Shown here piece by piece: positions 47,103-59,660 of a stretch of DNA of 64,000 nt. Both the position numbers and the translations under genes were made by a program. The notes beneath the pieces are model-generated. The model did no database searches. It worked only from the letters and a program-made list of their open reading frames with translations, and was not told the DNA's origin. Within the stretch, counting starts at the first letter, position 1, and every line of letters begins with the position of its first letter. The stretch is from Zygnema cylindricum. Taxonomy: Eukaryota; Streptophyta; Zygnematophyceae; Zygnematales; Zygnemataceae. Location: contig JBBHKE010002019.1 in assembly GCA_037447655.1 (NCBI GenBank), forward strand, positions 1-64,000, given 5' to 3'.

Positions 47103-48291
47103 ACTTATGACGTACCGAAACATTTTCGAGTAAAGCTTATATGAAGTACAAGCTTTATTGTGCGTTTTTTCTTGGCAATTTTCATAGGACTCCAATTTTT
47201 ATAATAACAACAATAGTGGTAATAAGTTTCTGTTTCAAATAATTTTGTTTCAATTGATATTGCGTGGACCAATTGTCAGGCCCGAGAAACCGTGAAGAAA
47301 CCTCGAGCACTCCTTGTTAAGAAGATAAACATAGAAATCGGATTCTGTCGAAAATAGTATCGACAACATAAGGAAAGTTATGCCTTAGTTTGTGGAGGAT
47401 TGCATAGACTTTGGGGATTTGGGAAATTTGAGACTTTTGGGAGCTTTTGACTTTTCACGGAATTTAATACTACAACATATATACATCCATTTGTATGGAC
47501 CAATAAATGCATAGTCATCCTTTGCTTTATTAATTTAGGAGGTACAGTAGCTTATGTAATTCTGTGTGGGCCGGAATACAGACATAAACTAGAATGAATT
47601 AGCACTACTGAGACGGTTAAAGAAAAAATACAATTTTATTAGTCATATAAGAAAGTATTCGTCACTTTTTATGTACAGACAGCAGAGGAACTGCCCAATC
47701 AGAAAGGCACAACAAGTCACTCAAGCCACAGATTTCATTTTGATTTTTTTTTTTTCTTCGTTTTGGGGCTTTCCAAGGGGCAGCTGGGGCCAAATTATTA
47801 TTGACAATCTCTATTACTTTTTTCTTTATTCTTTTTGTATGTTAGTTTCTTTTTGTGTTTGGGCAGGTTTTGACGAATGTAGTAAGTAATGCCGGGACAC
47901 AGGAGTTAAGGAAAACAAAACTGGCACGCTAGTTGAATTAGATTCTGATGTTTTGACAGCAAACTCGAATACTCAAGAATCAATTTTATTTTTTCATCTA
48001 TTTTTAAATCAAACGCAGCTGAGTAAGGCTAAACGATAATCAACAGTCGTCCTCAATCAAACTAATAGTTTGCGTACAGCGAAAAGTATAAAAACTGTAT
48101 AATACTTGTATAATTATTAGGAAAGCCTCTTTCTTTATTAGACACATAATCTCCTCTCCTTCCCTAAACTAACAAATTCGCGGCAACAAAATCTTACTCT
48201 GACAAAAGATGATCACCTTATTACTAATGGTATAACAATATTAATGGTGATAACAATAACCTTATTATCGATACTCATCTTGTCGGTAAAC
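47103..48291. other. Intergenic DNA downstream of receptor kinase 2
   Basis: No gene was recognised. The part near 48292 should contain the 3' UTR of receptor kinase 2. Confidence 0.35.
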
Positions 48292-51200
48292 TTACAGGTG
48301 TACATTGACAATGTTCTTAAATATTTCTAGTCTTTCTAACAAAAGGACAACTTCTGCCATTTTCGGCCGACATCCTGGTAACTTTGATGTACACATGAGA
48401 CCAACCTTTAGAGCTCCCAAAACCATAGGGGCTTCTTCTTCTTTAAGAGTGAGATATGGGTCAACTGTCTCGAGGGCGTCTCCGTTTGTCCACATTTTGC
48501 TTACCCAAGAAGTCAACGATTCCTCACTCAAACTGCTATCCGTCGGCCGTTTCCCTGTCACAACTTCCAAAATCACAACTCCAAAAGCATATACGTCCGT
48601 CCTTTGAGAAAATTTTCTTGAACTGAAATACTCCATTGGCATATATCCCACCGTACCACAAACCAAGGTTGCCAGTCCAGCTGGAGAAGCACCGCCTGGT
48701 TCGAACTGCACTTCTCTCGCAAGACCAAAATCAGCGATATGAGCTTCCAGATTCTCATCGATGAGAATGTTCTGAGGCTTAATATCTCTATGAATGATAG
48801 GCGGTTCATGGTCATGGTGGAGGTATTTGAGGCCTTTAGCTGCTCCTAACAGCATTTTGTGTCTGACAGCCCATTTTTCAAACACTGGGCTATTGTTACT
48901 GCTTAGGAAACCGGCGAGGTCTCCTCCCACGAAAAACTCGTATATAAGCAAAGCTTCCACATTGCTGACATAGCTTCCAATGAGCTTCACAGTATTCCGG
49001 TGTTTTACATTTCTCAAGGTTTCTATTTCAGCTCGAAGCTCTCTTTTTCCCTGACTGCTGCCTTCAGAAAGGCGTTTGATGGCTACTATTGTTTTGCCGT
49101 CGGCAAGATTGGCCCTGTGGATACAATAAACCGTAAAATATGTAAGTTAGATAAGTTGACCATAACTTTAGGAAGTTAAGAATCGCTACAGGTAAGTCAA
49201 TAATCACTTTAGGTAAGTTAATAAACTTTTTAGGCGAGCCTTCCTGACTCGCACTAAGTCAAGATATTGATGCTTGTTACTTTTAAGGATTGTCAAAGCA
49301 GTAGTTTGATTTTGTCAAATTGATATTGTGATGGCTGTAGAGTCAATATTCTGATCCTTGTCAAGCGATGATAGCATATTTTGCTGCGTCATTATTATGA
49401 TACTTGTCGAATTAAAAATTAATGCGTATGAAGTCAATGTTCTGATCTTTGCGAAGCAAGGAACATGCAGTCATTGTACAGTCATTTTCTAAAGCTTGTC
49501 AGATCAACATGCTGCTACCTGTCATATCCTAAAGCTATCCGTTTTGAAGTTTATCTTTCGATGCTTGTTGTATTTTAATAACAGTTGATTCAAATATCCG
49601 CATGGCTGTAAAGAGACATTTTTCTAAGCAGGCTATTTTCATGGCAATAACTTGATCTTATTTAAGTTTATATTCTGATGCTTATAATCTTCATTGATAC
49701 AATACTTCCTCTGGCCGTAAGTTAATTGTAACAATGCTATTTCAGCCAGTAACTTGGTCTTTATGAAGTCAATATGACGATATCTTTGTTAGACTAATAT
49801 TCTTGTGCTGATTAAGTCAATATTCATGCCTTGCTATTCAGAAAGGCTAAGGATCTCAAGTTAAGAACTGCAAGCAGTCGATTTCACAGAAGTACAACAA
49901 GCTTCACTAATGAACACCTGTCTGAATAAACTTATTTATTAAAAACAAAATTTATAAAAATAGTAAATTCGTCAGGAAATTTAAGGAGAAAAACCAAAAA
50001 AGTTACGGGCCATACTTGTAGACAGATCCGAATCCACCAGTTCCGAGGAGTTGCGCATCTGACCAGTTATCTGTAGCCTTCATGATATTCTTATAAGTAA
50101 GAGTAACTGGCAGTTTGCAGTAAAGGTTCAGCTCTCCTCCATTGGGTCCAGTACGTCGAAACAAATAAATTAGATAAACACCAATAAGGAGGATAATCAG
50201 GAACGTACATAAGCTTCCAATAACTATTCCCGCAATAAACCCGGGCAGAAGCTTAGCTGGACATGACTTAAGAGGTTCCCCACAAAGCCCAGGATTGTTT
50301 ACAAAAGCAGAGGCTTCAAAAAGGCTCAAATTTCCCCTAGGAATCCGACCCGACAAACGATTGTCTGAGAAGTCGATTAATTTAAGTTCAGCAAGACCAC
50401 TAAGTTTACTTGGGATCGAACCAGTGAGCTCATTTCTGGAGAGGTTTAATTCAAAGAGTACAGAAAGGTTGCCGAGATCGGAAGGGATCTTCCCGGAAAG
50501 TTTATTATTGCTTAAATCGAGAACACTTAAGCTTGTAAGTTTCCCTATACTAGAGGGAATGGAGTTTGACAGACTGTTATTTTTCAGCCGCAAGTAACTG
50601 AGGACTGTCAAATTCCCAAGCTCGGAAGGAATGTCACCTGATAAATTGTTATTGGAGAGTGAAAGAACCTGGAGGTTTTTCAGGTTTCCGATTATAGAAG
50701 GGATTTCTCCCGAGAGATTGTTATTGTCGAGTTGTAATCGAGCGAGTTGGTTCAAAGTGTCCAACGTGTTTGGAAGGGAGCCATAGATTTGGTTGTTGGA
50801 AAGATAAACAAGACGAAATGAAGAATTTTCCGCAGCTTGGATTGGAATCACCAAAGGTCCTGAGAATTCATTGGAGCGAAGATCTAATGTGTCAATTGTA
50901 GACGAAAGGAAAAGCTCAGGAGGAATTGCTCCTGTGAGTTGGTTATTCGAAATATTGAGCATGACAGGACCAGAAATGTTCATTTCTGTAAATGAAATCC
51001 GTCCGGAAAAATTGTTATTAGAGAGGTTAACTTCAGTCATATTCTTTTTGAAAACATGAGGAGGAATAGTACCACTGAAGGAGTTGTTATGAATATCCAA
51101 TTCTGACAACGTGGGGATATCAAAAATGGACGGTGGTAGGGGCCCACTAAAAAGATTGTTGCCCAGGAAAAGGGTAGTGAGGCTGGAGTTGTAATTTTCA

Positions 51201-52666
51201 GGTAAATTTCCTGAAAGAAAGTTATTCGTCAACACGAGTGCTGAAAGTGCGGGAAAATGCGTAAAATATACAGGTGGAATAGCTCCCGTTAACAAGTTAT
51301 TTTGGAGACGAATGTTTGGATTCACTCCAAATTCGCAACAATGAATAAGTTCTGGAGGAAGTTCACCAGACAACGAATTATTGTCTAGTCGTAAAACAGA
51401 AAGATTTCTCAGGTTTTGAAAAGTTTTGGGAATTGAGCCGTAAAGGGAAGTGTTTTCAAGTCTCAAACTTTCCAGCTTCGTGCAATTTGACAATAGTGGA
51501 TTCAGAGTTGTATTCAAGGGATTGTATCCAAGTGAAAAATCCGTAGCTTCTTTTAAATTTCCAAATGAGTCAGGAATGGGTCCTGTCAAACTGTTATTAC
51601 TTAAATCGAGAATTATCAATTGAGAAAGATTGCCAATAGATGAAGGAATGGGTCCTGAAAAGGAATTTTGAGAGAGGTAAAGGAGCAGAAGATATGAAAA
51701 GCCAGACCAGTCTATTTGAGAAGATAGGTTTCCTCTTAACTGGTTATATTGTGCCTGAATCATTGCTAAATTCACGCAATTTTCTAGAGTTGAAGGGAGA
51801 GGTCCTGAAAGAAGATTATTTCCAACAGAAATTGAAGAGAGAAGTGTACAATTTTGGAATAACAGCGGTGAAAGCTCGCCTGAAAAATTATTGCTATCCA
51901 AGGAAAGTGCTGGAAGCAAAGTAAGTTTGCCCAATTCTGCGGGGATCGGTCCCGATAACTGGTTATCACTAACAGAAAAGTAAGTAAGTTTAAAAAGTTT
52001 CCCAATGCTAGGGGATAAACTTCCACTCAGCCGGTTAAAAGACAGGTCCAGATATTCTAAATCAATGAGATCCCACAAAGTTTCTGGGATGTTTCCGATA
52101 AAGGAACTTCCCGACAGGTCTAGATATTTTAATCGAACGAGGTTTCCAATGCTCTGCGAAATGGGACCGCTGAGAGAAACTGATGAAATGGAAAGATATT
52201 CAAGATTTACGCAATTAAATAGCGACTCCGGAATTAAACCTGTGAAGGAATTACCCGCCCCGTAGACCGACCGTAAAAACCTAAGTTTCCCAATTGATTC
52301 AGGAATGGGTCCTCCAAATTCATTATTGTTAATTAATATAGTTTCTAATCGATCCAGATTACCGATTTCGGGTGCCAGTTGTCCTATTAAGGAAGAATCC
52401 GAAATGTTAATTCCTGTGACACGACGGTCGGTGCAAATAATTCCCGACCAATCGCAGACATCCGTCGAAGGTTTCCAGGAAAGTGTGACATTGTACGGAT
52501 CGAGAATGATTCTGTCTTTAATAGCGAGGAGTGAAGAGATGTCGGTGGAAAGATCGGAGGCTCGGGAGAAGGAGGGGAGGGAGAGGAGAGAGAGGAGAGA
52601 GAGGAGGGAGAGGAGGGGGAAGCGGGATAGGAGGAGAGATAGAAGGGAGAGATGGGCGGTGGGCAT
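48292..52666 (-). CDS. LRR receptor-like kinase 2
   Basis: Exon 1 is 52666-50016 and exon 2 is 49114-48292. The intron (49115-50015; donor GTATGG, acceptor CCACAG) is at the same codon and phase as in receptor kinase 1, and exon 2 has the same length (823 nt). The product has 1,157 residues: signal peptide to about residue 37, N-cap CDWSGIIC, about 27 leucine-rich repeats, C-cap LCGEPLKSC, membrane helix about 810-836, and kinase with GTGGFGS, VAIK, HRDIKPQN, DFG and again PME in place of APE. It is a tandem paralogue of the gene at 37970-42298 in the same orientation. Its signal peptide is shorter. It probably has a related but distinct ligand. Confidence 0.92.
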
Positions 52667-52673
52667 GACGTCA
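52666..52673. promoter_or_regulatory. TGACGTCA overlapping the start of receptor kinase 2
   Basis: On the minus strand the sequence is GCTGACGTCATGCCC, so the palindrome runs into the initiator ATG. The core matches bZIP sites, but it may be part of the leader rather than a promoter site. Confidence 0.3.
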
Positions 52674-52679
52674 GCGTAA

Positions 52680-52740
52680 GAGAGTGAAAAGAGGGAGAGG
52701 ATTGCGCATGAGAAAGAGAGTTAAGGGAAATGTAGTTGAA

Positions 52741-52833
<93 letters not shown>

Positions 52834-52985
52834 GGGAGAAGCGGAGGGGAGTGGAGAAGAAAGTGGAAAAAAGCGGACGGGAAGAAAAAATCGGAAGGGA
52901 AGACCGAGAAAAATAGGCAGAAGAGGGGTGGAGGGAGAAGGAGAGGGAGAGAGTGAGAGCAAGTGGATAATGAGAGGGAGTGGGA
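52680..52985 (-). repeat. CT-rich leader of receptor kinase 2 with GA microsatellite
   Basis: It includes an uninterrupted GA run of roughly 85 bp (52743-52828) and flanking AGGGAGAAG units. The arrangement parallels the other minus-strand genes. Open frames across it on both strands are repeat artefacts. Confidence 0.85.
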
Positions 52986-54255
52986 GAGGCAGAGGTCAGG
53001 GAAAAAAATAAAGAAATAAAAAAATTCAAGATTTCAAGGTAAAAAATTATCAAATTTATTGGTAAAAGCTCCGTAATGTAGGAGAAAAATGGTAGAGAGA
53101 GAAATTATTTCTTTGGAGAGATGTAGAGACTGAAAGAGAATTCATTCTATATTGAGAGAAAGAGACAAAAAAAGTAACATAAAACGACAAATTCCCGTTC
53201 AAATAGAACAAAAATAAAGTAAGGAATGAGAGAGGGAGGAAGGGAAGGGGGGGAAGAGAGAGAGTGTGTGTGCGTGAGATAGAGAGAGCGAGAGAGATAG
53301 AGAGAGAGAAAGAGAGAGAGTGTGAGAGCGTGAGAACGACTATACCTCCTTAAAGTCCCCGAACTTTCCGTGCAGTTTGTCGTGACCTATTGTCGTACTA
53401 ATTTGTTTGTACATACTAGCGAAGGACGGTGGATGTTTGCATGTGAAAGGGAGATCTTCATTTGGATATCCCATAAAGAACAACCGACATGCCGTACAAA
53501 GTGAATAGCGTGGCTTTATATTTATAAAGAAGACAAAAACAATGATTGCTGCACAACTGTTTTGACTGCCACATTTAAAAGTAAAGTACAGTTTTGAAAC
53601 CTTTTTTTGGGAGGTGGTTTAAAATAACCAAGAAGTACAGTACGGATGTTTTATTTCCGGTAAAGGCTCACCGACCGTAACTATGATGAGTTATGGTAGG
53701 ATTTGGGCGTTGGGCCAATCGCAGGTCTTTTGTGCGATGACTTGATTGTAACGGGAAATGTCGTAACTTGACGAGAAGCGAATTGTAGTATAGTACAGTA
53801 CAGTACTGCACTGTAACATTCGCAGAACGATTTCTTTGCAATGTGAACAGTTTAACTATAAACTCTTTTTTGGATCACTTGTGTGAACAAAGCGAAAAAT
53901 TATCTTCATTCTTTCACATGTGACACATAGTGCGAACTGGCCGACGTTTCAATATTCTTATATGTGAACAAGTACAGTACATTTCGTATGCGCGAAACGT
54001 AACGATTAATGCGAACGACGCTTTCGAAATGCCGCGATCGTTGGCAGAATTAAAGTTGCACGCTGGGAAATCATTATTTTCCACGCCTGCAAATTCGTCG
54101 CACACGTGTCAACACTGCTCAAACCATACTGCCGTTTCAGCCGTTGAGAAACCGATACATTTATGGTTCATATTTTCGGCCAAAATTTGCCCGGCAGCCG
54201 AACGAATCATTACCGACATTAGCTTTTCGACTTCTTTTTGTCAGTACAATGGTTA
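52986..54255. other. Intergenic DNA upstream of receptor kinase 2
   Basis: A second GA-rich patch (53226-53335) is present. Otherwise no gene or recognised element was seen. The plus frame at 53930-54256 (108 codons) has a balanced composition but no motif. Confidence 0.35.
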
Positions 54256-54455
54256 GCTGCAACGTCAATCGCTTACAGTGTTAATGTTTTTTTAGCCACT
54301 TAAAACATATTTTCTCTGTGCACACTTGTCGGATTAAAGATCCGACGGTTCCGATTGAAAGGCAAGGTTCTCACCTTCCAATTAGTGGTCTCCAATCGTA
54401 AACTGGACACGTGTGTATAGAGAAAATATGTTTTAAGTGACTACAAGAATGTTGT
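54256..54455. mobile_element. MITE-like foldback related to 35.7 and 43.5 kb
   Basis: AACGTCAATCGCTTACAG begins it. The core is an inverted repeat: AAACATATTTTCTCTGTGCA and TGTATAGAGAAAATATGTTT at its two ends. The termini are diverged, so the boundaries are approximate. Confidence 0.5.
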
Positions 54456-55637
54456 AGTCCTTCTGTGGGTCCCAAAGAGCCATGTTAGCAATCCGTTGAG
54501 AATCTTGGATCAAAATGAGACTACAAAATGTACTATGGTCCATTCTGGTGTAAATCCAACAAGACACGTGTCTCAACAGTATGAAATTAGTAAATTACTA
54601 ATTGAAGTCCACATCTACATGGTGACTATTTTATTTGCTAATGCTGAAATAAGTGTGACACCGCCAATACATTAACGAGTGCAAATTCTTAAGTGTACGG
54701 CTAACAAAAAAGCCATGTCTCTTCAACTTGTAAAATCCACCTTTTCTTTCTTTCCTAGGTGGGAAGCTAAGGATTTTGGGCGATCCTTGCAGATAAGGAC
54801 ATGTTTAAGTGGATTTCCTGGCACATTTATGATGAATAGGCATGATATTTTCAGAAACTTACTTTGATGAGGAGGAAAGCTAGTTGTTTTTAAGTATAAC
54901 AATGGGATTTTTAGCCTTAGCAGATGAATTTAGAGTACCAAAAACCACCTTGAACTTGGGAACCCAAATATTGGGAAAGCCATAGTAAATTGAGTCTTAT
55001 CAATTATTATCTTATATGGAAAATTGAGCGTATTAACTTAAGACTGACAGAGAAATAGTCAAAATCCATTTGGTCCTCAAGGAAACTAATTTCATATTCT
55101 ATTGAAGGATTATTACTAATTTTTTAGTATGGGCAATTGAGAGTATAGTAGAACCTATGAAACTCTCGAGTCGCGAGATACATCTTGTGCACCCTAGAAG
55201 TGTTGTTATCAATATAAAATATTACAAATATTACTTTGTATAAGGGAAATTACCTTTGGGTGAGATTTGGAAGTGTTGGTGAAAAATGTTAATGAAAAAC
55301 TTAACATTGCATATAATTAAATAATTATATTAAGCATTCATAAGTATTATACATGCACCAAAACTGGATCATCGACAACTTGGTGGAGACCGAAAAATTG
55401 CAAATCTTATTGTCGGATAAACACGTTACGAAAACGACAAAAAAACAAAGACGATGCACATTACGAAAACGACACAAAAACGAAGACGATGGAATTCACA
55501 GACAAATTGAAACTAAATGCCAAAAAAAAAAACGAAATCGTAAATCGTCGAAAGAAATTTAATGTTTGCGAACTAAACGACGGAAACCGTTGAAGAAAAG
55601 AAACTGCGCGTCAATGAAAAAAGCGAAATCGTAACGC
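54456..55637. other. AT-rich intergenic DNA
   Basis: Nothing was recognised apart from a short AAACGACA-type direct repeat near 55430-55480. Confidence 0.35.
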
Positions 55638-55719
55638 TGTTTAATTATTATTTACGAAATTGGTTTTTAGGGTCAAATACAAGTAACGATAGGCAACAAA
55701 AGTACGAAAATAACAATAG

Positions 55720-56667
55720 GGGTAGGTCCCCATGTAATCGGTACTTTTATAAAGTATTTTGGACTGTAGTGAAGATTCCTCGTACTACTTTGAAGAGCGT
55801 CCCAATGTGCGAAAATGAAATAGGAACTTTGACATGTGACGGTTTTTGACGTAGGTACAACTTGTGACGATTGAAGCCAACTACGAAACTTCCGACGATT
55901 AGTGAAGCCAACAAAAGCAGCGACAGTGGTAGACGTCTAGATTTTTGTGAAATTATAGATGTTCAGGGATTGGTGACATTATGACGTCAGGCTCACTTGT
56001 GACAACGTTGACGTCATTGATTCAAGAACTTTACGCCATGGTTTCCCGATTTCTTTTTTTATACTTTTCTCATTCTACTTGCCATAAAAAAAAAACGTAA
56101 AAATTGTCAAAACAAATATTTTTCAAAGTTTTTTCATTTTATATCAATATTGTAGTGTCTCGTTCTAAAAAGTGTAGGATAAAAGCGATAGTGTGTGAGA
56201 GAGAGAGGGGAGAGGCGACGACGGCGAAAAATCATCCAAAGGACCCACGAATGAATGTGGAGGTCCAAACTCCTGCAAATTTTTTTCCATACATGCGCGT
56301 GACGGCCACTGAGAAAAATAGCGAGGACTCTCCCCATTCAAAAAAAATGGCTCTCGTATGGCGCGTGTGTTGGTCGTTTTTCATTCGCTGTTTGGGCGGT
56401 ACTTTAACTAAAATCACCCCCTCGAGGTGATTTTGGATGAAGTTTTTTTATGGGCTGAATTCTCATGCTTCTGGGTTGAAAAGGGGAAAACGCCAAAATG
56501 AGTTCACGTGACGACAAACACGCCGTACATCCAAAGTATAAATTGTCGTTCATTGTACTTTGGTAAACATGATTTTATCGTACGGCTAAAGTTTTTGTCA
56601 AAGATCCCTGAATTTTAGGGCAAAAAGACAAATAAAAGTATATACTTTAACACATGGGGACGTACCC
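55720..56667. mobile_element. Harbinger-like element in copy A
   Basis: The ends are GGGTAGGTCCCCATGT and ACATGGGGACGTACCC, flanked by TAG and TAA. It is 948 bp, inverted relative to 15154-16091. The 108-codon open frame at 56104-56430 is shared with copy B through duplication and has no recognised domain. Confidence 0.8.
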
Positions 56668-56977
56668 TAAGTACATGAAAATATATCTCTTAATTCCTTA
56701 TATCTCGACATATTTTTTTTTGGGAACAACTCCCGAATTGGACGAATCACTTATTCTTTTACGACGGGATAAAAGTTTCACATAGTTCCGCGGGCAGTTT
56801 CAAAAAAATACCGATTTCTGACCCCAAAAAGAGCGCTTGGTATAGTGTGTATCGTTATCCTCTTACCGATATTCGACGTGAACTCAATATTTGACCTACC
56901 GATAATAAAGCTATCGTCTTGGTATATCTATAAGACTTGCATCGCTATGTTATTCTTTCGCTATGCTGATGAAAAAT

Positions 56978-57883
56978 TAGTGTTGTGTATCGGTAAAAAA
57001 CTTATCGCGATAACAATGATACTGATAGTTATCGGTTATCGAACGGTCAAAGGTACCGATATATCGGTCCGAGACCAACAAATTCCATATCGGCGATAAG
57101 TATAAAAATATATAGTACGCATACTATAGTACCTTATTAAATACTGTATTATACTATTTACATTATATAGCGTGTCATGCCACGTGTATGATTCTGTTCC
57201 GTAACTATTAACTGAAAATTATTACGAACCATGCAGCATAGAAAAACATTGGCCGGTTAACTGAACAAACATTTTTACGGCGACGTACGGAATTTACACA
57301 CAAACTTATGAACATGGAACGGAAAAAGGACGGCGGACACAAAGTCCAACGGACGCAAAATAATATTATGCGCGCCGCCGGAATCGAACGGACGACTTGG
57401 AATGAAAAAGTACGAGCGGACGGCCAGCGTGAGCGCTGGCATCACGGAATGGCTCTTTTGGCATCTTATGCCAAAAAGCTGACATATTGACACGTGGCAG
57501 GTGTTCAGTGGATCCTAAGGAATAAAGGGACAAAGCCATGGCGTCGGATGTGAAAGGTACATCTTTTATATTGGATCCGTACCAAAACCGTACAGACGTC
57601 ACGGCGGCTACTGTACTTTCTGCGCGTCCGGGGAATAAGACGTACAACTGAATGTACATGCCGTACATTTATCTGTTTGTCCTGTACATTTATCTGTACG
57701 GCCCGTACATTTATCGTCGATAGTTATCGTTGTCGGTGTTATCGCCGATAAGTACCCGATATTATCGGTTACTTATCGGCGATAAGACCGATAACGATAT
57801 ATCGAGCCAATATATTGATTATCGGGAACCCGAAAAACGGTCCATATCGGTTATCGGTAAATGCTTACCGATACACAACACTA
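56978..57883. mobile_element. hAT element, TAGTGTTGTGTATCGG family, in copy A
   Basis: Perfect 8-bp duplications TGAAAAAT flank it (56970-56977, 57884-57891). Copy B retains a single uninterrupted TGAAAAATATCGCC at this point (60571-60584). It is 906 bp. The plus-strand frame 57308-57490 corresponds to the GC-richer core of the other copies, with no recognised transposase. Confidence 0.9.
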
Positions 57884-57932
57884 TGAAAAATATCGCCCTG
57901 GTTGACTTTGACTTTTTTCTTTTTTTGTTAAG

Positions 57933-58457
57933 GCTGATGGTTATAGCCCGCTGATCTGCTGATCAGAAAGTCAGAAATTATTTTGTACTTGAAGTTTGGC
58001 CTACTTGAAGTTTGGACTGGAGTACAGAGTCCTGTACTTTTGGCCCTAATGGACTTTATTGTTCGTAAGTGCTGCAGTACGGAACTGCTGGAGTTCCAAT
58101 ATTTAATTATTTTCGTCTATGAAGTACGGACAGCATTGTGATACGTGACATAACATACTATAGACTGTAGACATTATTTGATTATTATAACAAAATACCA
58201 TAGATGTCTCATTCGTACGGATTTTGACATTTTTACGAAATTTCGTTATTTTGTTTAAATTTTGAACCTTTCGTAAAATGCGTATACTTTTCGTACGGAT
58301 GATATGTACGAATATAATGTACGTAAATATTGAGATAAAGGGTTGAACGTACACCGTGAATCGCTATTAGAGCTTAACACTATTTTGGGTTCAAGGCCTA
58401 AACGCCAACAAAAAGTCAAAAACTAACGCTAATTTATAGACCTAACAGTAATTTGGA
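57933..58457. other. Spacer between the duplicated blocks
   Basis: It is AT-rich with no gene. A TACACCG-MITE fragment (GTACACCGTGAATCGCTATT) starts at 58349 and runs to the block boundary. Confidence 0.4.
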
Positions 58458-58539
58458 TGTTTAATTATTATTTACGAAATTGGTTTTTAGGGTCAAATAC
58501 GAGTAACGATAGGCAACAGAAGTAAGGAAATAACAATAG

Positions 58540-59487
58540 GGGTAGGTCCCCATGTAATCGGTACTTTTATAAAGTATTTTGGACTGTAGTGAAGATTCCT
58601 CGTACTACTTTGAAGAGCGTCCCAATGTGCGAAAATGAAATAGGAACTTTGACATGTGACGGTTTTTGACGTAGGTACAACTTGTGACGATTGAAGCCAA
58701 CTACGAAACTTCCGACGATTAGTGAAGCCAACAAAAGCAGCGACAGTGGTATAAGTCTAGATTTTTGTGAAATTATAGATGTTTAGGGATTGGTGACATT
58801 ATGACGTCACGCTCACTTGTGACAACGTCGACGTCATTGATTCAAGAACTTTACGCCATGGTTTCCCGATTTCTTTTTTTATACTTTTCTCATTCTACTT
58901 GCCATAAAAAAAAAACGTAAAAATTGTCAAAACAAATATTTTTCAATGTTTTTTCATTTTATATCAATATTGTAGTGTCTCGTTCTAAAAAGTGTAGGAT
59001 AAAAGCGATAGTGTGTGAGAGAGAGAGGGGAGAGGCGACGACGGCGAAAAATCATCCAAAGGACCCACGAATGAATGTGGAGGTCCAAACTCCTGCAAAT
59101 TTTTTTCCATACATGCGCGTGACGGCCACTGAGAAAAATAGCGAGGACTCTCCCCATTCAAAAAAAATGGCTCTCGTATGGCGCGTGTGTTGGTCGTTTT
59201 TCATTCGCTGTTTGGGCGGTACTTTAACTAAAATCACCCCCTCGAGGTGATTTTGGATGAAGTTTTTTTCTGGGTTGAATTCTCATGCCTGTGGGTCGAA
59301 AAGGGGAAAACGCCAAAATGAGTTCACATGACGACAAACACGCCGTACATCCAAAGTATGAATTGACGTTCACTGTACTTTGGTAAACATGATCTTATCG
59401 TACGGCTAAAGTTTTTGTCAAAGTTCCCTGAAATTTAGGGCAAAAAGACAGAGAAAAGTAGATACTTTAACACATGGGGACGTACCC
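58540..59487. mobile_element. Harbinger-like element in copy B
   Basis: The same insertion as 55720-56667, with identical flanks, so it predates the duplication. Confidence 0.8.
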
Positions 59488-59660
59488 TAAGTACATGAAA
59501 ATGTATCTCTTTCTTCCTTATATCTCGACATATATTTTTTTGGGAACAACTCCCGAATTGGACGAATCACTTATTCTTTTACGACGGGAAAAAAGTTTCA
59601 CATAGTTCCGCGGGGAGTTTCAAAAAAATACCGATTTCTGACCCCAAAAAGAGCGCTTGC

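Larger units (their letters stand above)
55638..57932. repeat. Duplicated block, copy A
   Basis: It matches 58458-60619 nearly base for base once the different hAT insertions are removed. It includes the Harbinger-like element at 55720-56667 and keeps the empty site GCGCTTGG (56833-56840) that is occupied in copy B. Confidence 0.85.

Noticed and set aside
52387-52962. 191-codon minus-strand frame over the receptor kinase 2 leader
   Set aside because: It is out of frame with the receptor and driven by the GA repeat.
56104-59250. Identical 108-codon frames at 56104-56430 and 58924-59250 as a conserved gene pair
   Set aside because: They are identical only because the whole block is duplicated, and they lie inside a non-autonomous element.
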